Positions 47,623 to 58,389 of a stretch of 64,000 bases of DNA are shown here, in pieces. Position numbers and translations under genes: made by a program. How positions within the stretch are numbered: the stretch's first letter is position 1; the number at the start of each line of letters is the position of its first letter. The stretch spans positions 19,454,217-19,518,216 of the forward strand of contig NC_044927.1 in NCBI RefSeq assembly GCF_003576645.1, written 5' to 3'. Source of the stretch: Ipomoea triloba. Lineage: Eukaryota > Streptophyta > Magnoliopsida > Solanales > Convolvulaceae. Below the pieces are notes generated by a model, which did no database searches, had not been told where the DNA came from, and saw only the letters and a list, made by a program, of their open reading frames with translations.

Positions 47623-50450
47623 TATCTTGAAAGGTTTAATAGAGGATTTGTTGAGGTCGGGAGAGTTGGCGCAGTTTGCGGAAAAGAAGAAGAAGGGGAG
47701 CAAGTCATGGAATTTTTTTTTCAAGAAGTCCGACAAGGATAAGAAAGAAAAAGAACCTGACCAAGATCGGGAACCACCGTCGGCAGGATCAAAGCAAGTG
47801 ATTCACATTTTTTTTTGGGGACCCGAATGAGGTGATATCCTAGAGGAACGCCGATCCTGGTCCTGGGACTTACCAGTAAACTTGATCGACTCTTCTTGCC
47901 CAGAGAAAAAGCCCAAGGTAGAACACATCACATTCACTGAGGAAGACCTACCACATAGAGGTGATCAGACAACTGAGGCATTGGTGGTAACGATCGATAT
48001 AACCGAGGCCGAGGTTCGGAAGGTCATGGTAGACATTGGGAGTAGTGTCAACGTCTTATATAAAGATGTTTTCCGAAAGCTAAAGCTTGACACGACATCC
48101 CTGACGCCTATCTGAACCCCCCTATCCGGCTTTACCGGCGATATGATCTACCCTGAAGGCGTCATCAAGCTGCTCGTGGAGGTCGAGGACTACCCAAACT
48201 GTTTGAAAGTTGAAATGGAATTCATAGTGGTCGATCTCGCTTATGTGCATAATGTGATACTCGGGCGACCGGGAATTGCTCAGTTAGGAGCCATAATCTC
48301 CATGCCCCACCTATATATGTATGAAGTTTCACACTCCTGAAGGGGTGGGAGTGGTTCGAGGAGACCCATGGTCGGCAAGGCGATGTTACGCTCGGGCTGT
48401 TCAAAAGTAGGAAGCTGAGACATCGCGAATCAACACCATTTCACATAGAAAAGATGAAGAGAAAAAAGAGCAACCAGGGTCCTTCGACGAGATTGAGGAA
48501 GTTCCTCTATCCAAGTCTTGTCCTAATAGGACAATTAAGATCGGCACGACAATCGAGCCCGATTTAAGAAGTTCAATCTTGTCGGTATTGTGTGAATATG
48601 CGAACATTTTTGCATGGGGGGGCAGACGATATGTCCGGAATTGATAGAGCAATGATCTGCCATCACCTATCCGTCAACCCGATCGCGAAGCCGATAAAGC
48701 AAAAGCAGAGACACTTGTTATCCGATCGCCAAGAATTCATGAAAGCTGAGGTCAAGGTGCTGACGTCGGCTGGACACGTCCGAGAAGTCTTGTACCTAGA
48801 GTGGGTTCCAAATGTTGTATTGGTACCCAAACCTCCGGCTTGGCGAATGTGCGTAGAGTATACTAACCTCAACCGAGCGTGCCCTTTGGATTCTTACCCC
48901 TTGCCGAGTATCCATCAGATGGTAGACGATACAGTATCATCAGATCATGATCATGATGGCCGAGCAAGATGAAGCTAAGTCTGCGTTTGTCACGCCAGAT
49001 GGGTTATATTGTTATAAAGTGATGCCATTCGACTTGAAGAATGCTAGAGCTACCTACCAGATAATGATCAACATAGTGTTTGGAGAGCTGTTAGGAGCTT
49101 TGATCGTAACGACCACGCCGAGCATCTCCGAGCGTGTTTCGAGATTATGCGCCAGCATCGATTAAGGCTAAATCCTAAGAAGTGCACATTTGTGGTTTAG
49201 ACCGGTAAATTCTTAGGGTACTTGATGACAAAAAGAGGAATATAGCCTAATCCGGCCAAAGTCAAGACTATCTTAGATATGCAGCCGCCGACAAGTATCC
49301 GAGAAGTCCAATAGTTGACAGGTTAGGTGGCGGCTTTAAGCCGATTTCTTTCTAAATTGGCCGATCGAGCACATCCATTTTTCAAAATTTTGAACAAGTC
49401 CAAAAATTTTGCATGGGACGAGGAGAGCCGTGCTGCTTTCGAAAGTCTGAAGGAGTACTTAATGTCCCAGATTATTTTATCCAAACCCAAGCTCGAAGAG
49501 GACTTAGATGTGTACATAGCGGCCTCAGATTGGGCCGTCAGCGTGGTACTATGCCGAACGGACGAATCGAGAGTGTAGAAACCCGTCTACTATGTTAGTC
49601 ATGCATTGCAAGGCCTAGAAGCTCGGTATTCTCGACTGGAAAAGGTGGTGTTCGGTCTAGTTATCACGGCTAAGAAGCTCGCTCTGTATTTTCAGGGTCG
49701 GAAAATTCATGTTCTCACATATCAGCCCGTAGGAACCATCCTACGAACTTCTACATCCTCGGGTCGATTGATCCTCGGGCCGGAGTGGTCGTCACTACCC
49801 CGGAAGGATTCAAAGTATACTATGCTGTCTTGTTCCAATTTTCTCCCACCAACAACGAGGCTGAGTATGAAGCCTTCATAGCCAGATTGCAGTATGCTAA
49901 AGAGCTGGGAGCAAAATCTGTTTAGATCCGGACCGATTCGGCTCTAGTTGTTGGACAAGTGAATGGGACCTTCGTGACCAAAGGAGAAAAGCTAGCCCTT
50001 TATAGAAATCGGACAGTTGTAAAAGTGAACGAATTTGAGGCTTTTCAGGTCGCCCATATCCCTCGTGTAGAGAGCACTGCTGCAGACATGTTATCTAGGC
50101 TTGTTCATGAAGTGCCCGAGCACATTTCTAAGGTTGCCCAGATGGTAGAAGCTGTTGCGGCTTGCGTTGAAGCGGTCACCGTCGAATCGGTTGAAGTTAC
50201 CGAAGATTCATGGATCACCGACCTGAAGGAGTACCTGTTAGATGAGAAAACGGTTGAAGATGAGGAAAGAGCTCGAAAAGTAAAATTGTGAGCCCCCATG
50301 TTCCAGATGCTAGATGGGCGTCTGTATAGGCGATCGTATGGGGGTCCATTGATGAGGTGCTTAAGTGCTTATGAAGCGAATATTGTAATCAACGAGCTGC
50401 ACTGGGGCCGATCTTTTGCTCGAAGGATAATGTTAATAGGGTATTACTGG
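47623..50450 (+). pseudogene. Tat-like Ty3/gypsy gag-pol remnant with second RNase H
   Basis: A decayed polyprotein truncated at both ends. The gag tail (GLIEDLLRSGELAQFA) is at 47623-47830. Protease is at about 47882-48340, with DIGSSVNVLY where DTG/DSG is expected and ILGRPG. Reverse transcriptase is at about 48590-49210 (WVPNVVLVPKPPAWRMCVEY); the palm is deleted around 48930 and no Y-x-D-D motif remains. RNase H is at about 49330-49720 (DVYIAASDWAVSVVL). A second, archaeal-type RNase H is at about 49780-50110 (NNEAEYEAFIARLQYAKELG, RTDSALVVGQVNG), diagnostic of Tat/Ogre lineages. The integrase head stops at LIGYYW (50450). Several stops are present. Confidence 0.85.
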
Positions 50451-50654
50451 TGTAAGCACTATTTTTATATTTAATTTAGATTGATCTTATAATAAATTAG
50501 TTTTATTTCTTTAACATAATATTTATTTTACACTTTATTTTATATTTGGCACTAATATAATAATTAGTTGAATAATTAGCCTTAATGAACAAATTAATAG
50601 AGAAATGGACTTAGTTGATGATTTGGACTAATTATTTTCCTTTATATTGTTTTA

Positions 50655-50882
50655 GCAATCATTATTGTGTGGACCATACTATCAAATAATGCACATTCAA
50701 TATAAAAATAATGTACATTCAGTATAAAAATAATATACATTATATTCAGGGGATGTACATTATTTTTATACTGAATGTACATTATTTTTTTAGTATAAAA
50801 ATAATGTACATTCAGTACAAAAATAATGTACATTTAGTACATTAAAAATGCACATTTTATTATGGTCCACACAATAATTTGC
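50655..50882. mobile_element. Palindromic MITE, copy 3
   Basis: The left end GCAATCATTATTGTGTGGAC mirrors the right end GTCCACACAATAATTTGC. TTGTTTTA occurs at 50647-50654 and 50884-50891, an 8-9-bp duplication. The interior alternates AATGTACATTCAGTA and TACTGAATGTACATT, so the strand can fold into long hairpins. Confidence 0.8.
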
Positions 50883-50957
50883 CTTGTTTTAGTTAGTTGG
50901 CCCAAACTTAAACTTTTAATTGTTTTATGAATTCAGTAGCCCAAACCTAGAATTACC

Positions 50958-51192
50958 AATTATTATTGCATGGATCATGGTCCCACACAGCTGTGTGGAC
51001 CATAAATCAAATAATGCACATTCAGTATAAATATAATGTACATTTAATATAAAAATAATGTACATTATATTCAGGGAATGTACATTATTTGTGTACTGAA
51101 TATACATTATTTTGTATAATGTACACTCAGTACAAAAATAATGTACATTTAGTACATTAAAAATGTAATTATGGTCCACACAATAATTTGCA
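50958..51192. mobile_element. Palindromic MITE, copy 4, perfect TSD
   Basis: TAGAATTACC is duplicated at 50948-50957 and 51193-51202 (9-10 bp). The left end carries an extra palindrome, CACACAGCTGTGTGGACCAT. The right end GTCCACACAATAATTTGCA matches copy 3. Only about 75 bp separate it from copy 3, in the same orientation. Confidence 0.85.
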
Positions 51193-51904
51193 TAGAATTA
51201 CCCTTTAATTTATTATGTTTTTAGTTTTATTTTATTTACTTTTGTTTTTAGTACGTAGAATAACAACACAAGGCTTGCGGCGACTCCACGAATTGCGGCG
51301 ATCCGGCAAGCTACGTGCGAATCGGGACTGCGACGTGCGACGCCTGGATGGCTGCAACTACTACGATTTCAACCACAAGTTATTCCTATGAATTTACGGA
51401 CAAAATTGATCCTAAATTAGTATAAATAGGGACGTATCTTTTAAGTAGAAATGAATCAAGTTTTTACGAAAGAATTTCTTTTATCTTTGTAAGCGCTCCC
51501 TACGATGTACTGTTGAGTTCTTATTTTTCCAATTCAAGGATTACTGAAGTTTGATTCTACAAGACCAGTGAGATTTATTTAGCTTAAATTCTTCTTTGCA
51601 CCTTATTATCTATATATCTTCTGTTATATTCATATGAATTATTGCTTGGTTAATTGTTGCAAAAGGGCACATTGTTCAATTATCAAGTTAATAAATTGCT
51701 AGTTAGAACCTTGAATCCATAATTGTTTTAAGTGTTCTAATGTTGGTAGCAAATAGCACAATTTGATTATATATTGATTTTCAGTTTGTGTTATGAAGAT
51801 ATATAGTCTAGCTTAAATGAACCATGCTTGTGAGTTTGTTGGCTAGGATTGGTAGTCTTTCTAATTCTTTTAATGCTGCTAGTAAATTAAATCCTAAGAG
51901 CTTG

Positions 51905-53020
51905 TGTGATACCCCGGATTTAGTTCATGCCTTGAACTCCAGTAATTATTCTTACCATGCGATTAATTTTATTAAGTGGGCTCCGTTTCTTTAAATAGAG
52001 ATATATTCCATACTCTAATTTATTTAATTAATAAAATGGCCCAATTCCTTGATTTAATCTTGTATGGATTTTCCATTGGGTGTTTTCATCTCTTATGGTA
52101 AATTAATTATCTAATGGCCCAATCCTTGAAGGACCATGTTTTATATTCATTGAATTAATATTTAATTGGGTAGCACATCCCTTTTGGATGAGCTCATACT
52201 CCATTCTAACACCCTAATGTTATATACACTATGTATGTAATGATTTCCAAGATTCATATAAAAGATCATAATAATGATTTCCTAGCCTCTTTTCTTCTCC
52301 TGCAAAAGACTTCCATCCCCACTTTTATTTCCAAAAACCCTACCCACACACCATCCTCTATCTTAGAAAGATTTCAAGAAAGGTTGTTCTTTTAGGAAAT
52401 ATGGTGCTTCGGTAAGTACTACTCTTTAGATAGATTGCATTTCTTCTCATGATTTCTTAGTCTTTTATAAGTTCTTATTATTTCTTCTTTGGGGTTCTTG
52501 GGGTAAAGATGATCATGGAGGTGATGGTGATTTGAGGGATTGAGCATAGGAGAGGTGATTGCTTTGGATTGTTAAAGCTCCAAGAGGTAATCTTCCATGT
52601 TACACTAAAACCTACTTTCACTCATGAATATATGACTATTATTTGGTGTTGTGGAATCCTGTGGAATTTCTTAGGGTTTAGCCTTTGATTTGTTGGATTG
52701 TTGAACCTATATTGTGGATCTTTGGACTTTTGTTCATTATCCTTGCATCTTGATGAGTATGAGTATTTATTGTTATGGATTCCATGTATTATTTGGCTTC
52801 TGAGATGTGTAATCTGTGTAATCTAAACATCTTTCGTATTCTGAATTAGATTATCGTGTATTCTGTTCTGGTCTGGGAGTTGGTGCTTTGGGGTTACTCT
52901 TGCGGTGTATTCCAGCGGTATAATGTGTCCCGCTGGGGTCTTCCGGAATGTGACTGTGGAGTGAAGTAGCGGACCGAAGGGTTCCGCGGTGGAGTTCCAT
53001 GTTCTTGTAATTGTCATTCA
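51905..53020 (+). mobile_element. LTR-like fragment starting TGTGATACCCCGG
   Basis: TGTGATACCCCGGATTTAG resembles the start of Tekay/Del-type LTRs. A TATA-like AAAAGATCATAATAATG region and CT-rich leader lie at 52255-52330. The far end (CCGCGGTGGAGTTCCATG near 53000) is unconfirmed and no TSD was found. Confidence 0.4.
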
Positions 53021-53465
53021 ACACTTGTAATTGTCATCATTAATATTAAAGTTAATTTCACAAGTAAAAAACTAGATTTTCAACAAGAGAACTAACCTCT
53101 TTGGGTATTGAAAAATGCAGAGTTAAGAGCGCACATTAAGGATATCATAGCGTTTACAAGAGGTTCAAACAGCATTTAGCAAAGTATCAATGTTTTGAAA
53201 AAGTAAAGCAACACAAAAAATGTTTGAGTTTTGAACTCAACTTTGAAACTCCATAGCTATGGTAAGAAGAGAGGAAAAGTTATTTAAAAAAATAGGGCTT
53301 TTTCAAATCTCGATTTGCACTCTTGCTGTTCGGTTTGCATTTTCGGTTCTCATGAAACAAGGAGTTATTAATTTTTTTAATTATATTTTGATAATTAAAA
53401 TTTTTCTATTTATTCTTCTCAAAATTTTGTTTCCTATTTATATGTTGATCCCTATTATATTTATT
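53021..53465. other. Spacer
   Basis: AT-rich. A plus-strand ORF (53259-53642) is hydrophobic low-complexity sequence overlapping the minus-strand ORF and is not supported. Confidence 0.35.
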
Positions 53466-53651
53466 TTAGTGGGAAAGCATACCTCTGCCACTAGCCGGCG
53501 GTGGACCTTTCGCGAGTCTATCATCGGTTGCTTTTGCATGGTTTACAGAGATTTGCCGAAATGTCTTTTGGTCTTTCGGTTGAGGCTTGTCTTTCAAAAG
53601 TTGTGGATGATCTTCCGGAATAGTACCTTTATCATTGTATAACCCTTCCAT
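53466..53651 (-). CDS. Small ORF, 61 aa, hydrophilic, unknown
   Basis: ATG-initiated minus-strand frame. The peptide is rich in Lys, Asp, Pro and Gln (GTIPEDHPQLLKDKPQPKDQ) and ends LAKGPPPASGRGMLSH. It has no N-terminal signal or membrane segment and no Cys. Its composition is unlike the surrounding AT-rich DNA, and the GC content rises over the ORF, which supports real coding or an exon relic. The Pro/Gly end loosely recalls plant signalling peptide precursors, but without a secretion signal that is speculation. Confidence 0.35.
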   Translation of the reverse strand: MEGLYNDKGTIPEDHPQLLKDKPQPKDQKTFRQISVNHAKATDDRLAKGPPPASGRGMLSH

Positions 53652-53659
53652 TGAAATAA

Positions 53660-55493
53660 CTCAGAGTAATCAAATTCTCGTCACTATTTATTTCTTAACG
53701 GTTGTAATCGTTGTAACCTTAGCTATTATTTGCAAATTAAATTGTCTATTATGGGGAGGTTAATTTTTTTTTTTCATGTTAATGCTAATTTGACCACTTC
53801 TACTAGCCTATAAATATCGTGGTTGGGCATATGGTTTCACAACCTTATGAAATTTGTTGTCTCTTTCTTGAAAATTTCTAATATCCTCTCAAATTCTGTG
53901 CTCTTGTCCTTGTTCTTGTTTGCCTTTCTAAATTTATTTAAGTGCTCAACTAACTTATCGTGAAGTCATTTTATATTGGAAAGCTTAGGCTACAATGTTC
54001 CTGACATCTTTGGGAGGTATCAAATAAGATTTTAAAGAAAGTGTGCGCTATACACGACTCGAATTTCGTTTGCACATGTTATTTTTGAAAAATACCGAAC
54101 ACTTGTAACTCACATAAGAGATCAGAGAGATAAATTACACTAAAAAAACCATGAACCATATTTTACGAACTTGATCAAAAGAATATTGATAATATATAAT
54201 TAATTTGGTAACTATCAAATATAATAATTATGCTCCACGCTTGACTACCTCTTTGGAATTGTATGATTCTTTGCGCTTGGTGAATTGGTTCATGCCTTGT
54301 AGACATGCGATACGCTACAGGACAAGAAGCAAGTTGAATACACAAAATCTTGACGAATCGTAGTTGTTTGAAGTGATGGCTTTTCACTCTCTTTCAAACT
54401 AGAGTTTACATCAATCAACATTTTTAATTTGATTTTTAGAGATTTTTTAGATAGATTTATTGCATATTAGGATTCTTTTACTTCAGTTTTCTGTTTTTCA
54501 TCTTCTAATTATTACGGAGTATTTATTATCCACCCTTACTAGCTCTATATTATATTTTATGGTTTCCTAATGTACAAGTAAATATTTTATATGTTTGTCT
54601 TTCTATAATTTTTCATTTATATATTTAAAAAGAGAGAGAGAGAGTTTCCCGATCTAATTTCTAAGTTTTTCTAATTTTAATTCTCACATTTTTTATTTTC
54701 CAAATGAAAAAGCATGCACTTAAATATTTTTTTTTAAAAAGAAAACAAAAGAAATCAATGTTTGATAACAAGGTAATTGTGTATTGAAGTAGTTGGAGTT
54801 ATTGAAAAAAAAAACAATGTTTGGAAACTATGGGTACCACGTATGCATTGCTATCAAAATAATAATAATAATAATTTTTTATAAAATAGGGATACCACAT
54901 ATTCAATTGCTATCATCGCGTAAGTGAATAATATTTCTATAAATAGACATATTCTATGTATTCTATAACTTTTCATTTATATGTTATATATATATAGATA
55001 AACATGCTCATCTAATCAATGTTGACAGCTACAAAAATCTTGAGGAGGTAGCAACGCAATAAGAAAAATTCTAAAATTTCATTCATTTTTTATGAAACAA
55101 TTAAAAAAATAGATGAAAATTTATAGCTTTGTCAACGTTTTAGACCATCGTTAAAATGTCAAAAAATGGTCAGAATTTTTATCACTAAACAAAAATGGTT
55201 AGAATAGTTGAACTTTAGTTTTCTAAAAGAAATAAAAAATAGTTGAACTTTAAAATTTTTAATTTTGACCATTTTTTCATCTCTCAAAAAATGTTGACTT
55301 CAACTCAAAACATGAAATGTTTTGCTTTTCTTAAAAAAGAAATAGAAGATAAATAAATAAATAAAAAGGAATTGATATGATAGAGGAAGATGAAAAAGGA
55401 GGAGGAGAGGAAGCGTGAGACAATGGGACGTTGTGGGTTTTTGCATTTTGACAGAATAGTTTTGTCATGGTTGGTCATTTTTTTGGTTAGTCT
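53660..55493. other. AT-rich spacer, no gene seen
   Basis: A TATA-like CCTATAAATATCG occurs near 53809, with no coding exon after it. Microsatellites occur near 54628-54644 (GA) and 54860-54872 (TAA). No element boundaries were found. Confidence 0.4.
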
Positions 55494-55502
55494 AATATTT
55501 TA

Positions 55503-56153
55503 GAGTTAATTCTATTTTTTGTCATAAATTTATAAATGTAAGTTTATTTTTACTTTTTAGTCTCTTTTTGATTTTTTTTTTGTTTTGCTTATAAAACATC
55601 ACCCTTTTGTCTTAATATTATTGTAGCATGTATGATTATTTTTTGTCTTCTATAAACAAAACCATTTAAATGACATTAAATACAAGAGCATCTTGGTCTA
55701 TTCAGTTATAAGTGTTAAGTCCTTTTAATTTTTTAGTCTTAGATTTATATGTGATATTCCACTTTTAATCCTTTTTTTCAAAACATTCCCATTGATCGTA
55801 ACATTATTGTAGCATGACTATTTTTTGTTATCCATCAACAAATATTTAAATGACATTAAAAATAATGTTATTACCACTCAAAATCCTCAATTTTTTTCTT
55901 ATTGGTAATAATATTATTATCAATACATAAGTCTACTGCAAAATTTTTATAAAAAAAATGCAATTGAAAAAACCACAAGTTTACTTCATGGAAAACTTAA
56001 AGTCTAGTACATAAGTCTACTTCATAAAAATCTACAAGACTTGTGGTTCTACAATAATATTAGGATCAAACGAGAATGTTTTGAAAAACAAATATTGTAT
56101 TAAAAGTGAATTGACGTACACCTATAAATCTAGAAAAAAATTGAAATTAACTC
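55503..56153. mobile_element. MULE-type MITE, 651 bp
   Basis: The left end GAGTTAATTCTATTTTTTGTC mirrors the right end AAATTGAAATTAACTC, the same termini as 12811-13188. Flanks AATATTTTA and TACATTTTA match at 7 of 9. A second left-half copy is nested at about 55735-55860 (CTTAGATTTATATGTGATAT), which suggests internal duplication. Confidence 0.7.
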
Positions 56154-56181
56154 TACATTTTATTTTATTTTAATTTATTTT

Positions 56182-57469
56182 GGAATAAGGGTCAAATTGG
56201 CCACTGAACGTAATGCGATAGTGCAATCAGCCCACTCAACCTAAAATACGTGCAATTACCCCACTCAACAGCGCAAATCCTTTCAAATTCTTCCAATTTC
56301 ACCTGGTAACCGATTCCTAGCCTTTCTATCCGGTTGCCTAGCTGACGTGGATCTTACCTGGCATTTTATTTCTTTCTTTTACGTTTTCTTCCTTCCTGGT
56401 CTTCTTCTTTCTCTGCTACTCTTCTCCTTCTTCGAAAACAACAACACCTTTTATTCCTAACACCATTCGGGTTCATACTGAATCGTCGTCGAGTTTCGAT
56501 TCCATAGACTTGGGCGTGAGCGTTCCTTAAACCCTTTAACCTCCTTTCTACACCTCCAAATGACATCTAACCTCGACGCTGACGTCTCCGCCACCGCAAA
56601 GCGCAAGTTGGATGAGTATTCCGATGACGCTTTCGCTTCCGAGTGTTTGATTGCGGCCGCCATCAGGATACGGAAAGACCAGGCTGGGCCCACCTCGGCG
56701 GCCGATTCTACTCAGGTGTCCGACCTCCGCTCTACCTCTGCCGTCGCTGTCTCCACCTCCCGATCATCGGCGTCCTTTGCCGCTGCCTCGTCCTCCTCCT
56801 CTGCGTTCGCTTCGTTTTCCGTGTTGCCGAGGTTTTCTAGTTAGTTTCAATTCTTTGTCCGGCCGTTGTCTAGTGGGAGTACTCTAGTCCTCCAAGCAAA
56901 TTCTGACGACTCAGTGGAATCAATCCACAAGAAAATCTGTACCAGCACCAAAATTCTGGTGTTCGAGCAGCAATTGATATACAGAGGGAAGCAACTTCAA
57001 TGTGACCAGACGTTGGCCGAGTGCGATATTCAGAAAGACGCCATATTAGAGCTTGTGGGACGGATGCAGAGCACGAGCCACCCTCAGGCCTGGCAGTTCA
57101 TAGATGACATGGTTTGGAAGATTTTTGAGCTCTGCAAGAGCAAAACACTTCAACCCAGTGCATAAAAACGATGCTTATGGAATTCATTGCAAAGATCCCA
57201 AGGGACTATGTTGATAAAGCCTCTGAATACCTACAAATCTTACAGGCTAGAAGTTAGACGACTAGACAGAGGGAAAATAAATGAATTAATCTTGACATTG
57301 CCATGTAATCAGCCACATCAGCAAACAACCGGAAAGAGAGGGTGGAAACCAGCTAGCAGGTGAGATTGGATGTATTTGCACTGTTTAGTGACGTAATTGA
57401 ACGTTTTTTGGTCGAGTGGCCAGATTGCACTATCCCGTTACGTTCAGTGGTCAATTTGGCCCTTATTCC
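56182..57469 (+). mobile_element. Pack-MULE, 1,288 bp, carrying UPL5 sequence
   Basis: The left end GGAATAAGGGTCAAATTGGC mirrors the right end CAATTTGGCCCTTATTCC. The TIRs stay similar for about 90 bp. The flanks ATTTATTTT (56173-56181) and TTTTATTTT (57470-57478) match at 8 of 9, fitting the 9-bp MULE duplication. It has no transposase, and the interior is a captured host gene fragment on the plus strand. Confidence 0.85.
56560..57257 (+). pseudogene. UPL5: UPL5-derived 5' fragment (HECT E3 ligase N-terminus), broken
   Basis: UPL5 is a plant HECT-type E3 ubiquitin ligase with an N-terminal ubiquitin-like domain. Here the start is MTSNLDADVSATAKRKLDEY, followed by a Ser/Ala-rich linker. The ubiquitin-like domain follows (FQFFVR, TLVLQANSDDSVESIHKKI, LIYRGKQLQCDQTLAECDIQ, LELVGRMQS) and then HPQAWQFIDDMVWKIFELCK. 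One in-frame TAG (56842-56844) separates linker and domain. A frameshift after 57165 is needed to continue into KTMLMEFIAKIPRDYVDKA. The HECT domain is absent. No introns are visible in this span. It cannot encode a functional ligase. Confidence 0.78.
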
Positions 57470-57478
57470 TTTTATTTT

Positions 57479-58389
57479 AATTATTTTGTTTTGTTTTGTT
57501 TACGTTGACTACGGGGAAAAGTAGACAGTGTGATCAACAATACCAAGGACTAATTTTATGAATTTCACTAGCCATACAAAATTTTGGGTGGTCAGATAGT
57601 AAGATTTTAAAAAATGCAACAACCCTTTAATTTATTGGATTGTAAGAAGTTTTTATATATTGTTTAAGAATATATAATCATAAAAGTTTTGCATATCTTT
57701 TGTGAGGAAAATTAAGGTGAATATAATTTTGATTTATGAAAAAGTTTGTAGTTACTACTCGAAGGTGAGTTTTAAGTACATGAAGTTTGTTTTATAATTT
57801 TAGCGGGTAAAAAAGAACATAGAAAAATTAAGTAAATTAATTTAAGTTATTTATAATTGATCTGCTCAAATTAAAAAGGCACTCGAATTTGAAATTTGAG
57901 ATTATTAAACCATACATGAAGTGTAGATAAGTTGGGATAAGACAATAAAGTTGGCAAAGTTCCACAAGTCCACTTGACGATCGATAATCTGCCAGAGATA
58001 TATTCTCTCGAATGGCATACTAACTGTAGCTAGCTAGTGCTATTTTGCTATTTTTAGCCTCATGATGAACTAAAAGAATCTGAAAAAAAAATGTAATGAC
58101 AAATTTTGTGGAGTTTGAAGAAATCCGCCCCTCCCACTCATTCAGTTAATGAAAAGACTAGCATTCATCATATTATTCAGAGTAACAGTGCATTGCATGT
58201 TCCACAAAACTCCACATGTTCGCATCTCATCTTCTCACTTAATAAAACATCAAACCACAACAAATTAATTAAAGGGAAAATAATGATTTTAGTCTATTAG
58301 TAGTTATGCTTACATTGTATACTCAGTTCATAAATTAATTATTACTCTGATATAGTAAATACACTTAAATATACAAATGGATTTAAGTA
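57479..58389. other. AT-rich spacer
   Basis: No gene or repeat boundary identified. Confidence 0.4.

Larger units (their letters stand above)
50451..51904 (+). mobile_element. LTR-like segment interrupting the integrase
   Basis: Starts TGTAAGCAC exactly where the Tat-like integrase reading ends. It has a promoter-like AGTATAAATAGGGACG near 51419 and a non-coding leader. A 3' end and TSD are not found, so the LTR call is tentative. It hosts two palindromic MITEs. Confidence 0.4.

Noticed and set aside
50655..51192. Regularly repeated AATGTACATT units resembling a CRISPR-like array
   Set aside because: Plant context, spacers are repetitive, and TIRs with TSDs explain the block as two MITEs.
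53259..53642. 127-codon plus-strand ORF
   Set aside because: Middle part is translated AT-rich low-complexity sequence, and it overlaps the better-looking minus-strand ORF.
56560..57165. Functional UPL5 gene
   Set aside because: In-frame stop, frameshift, missing HECT domain and flanking MULE TIRs show a captured fragment.
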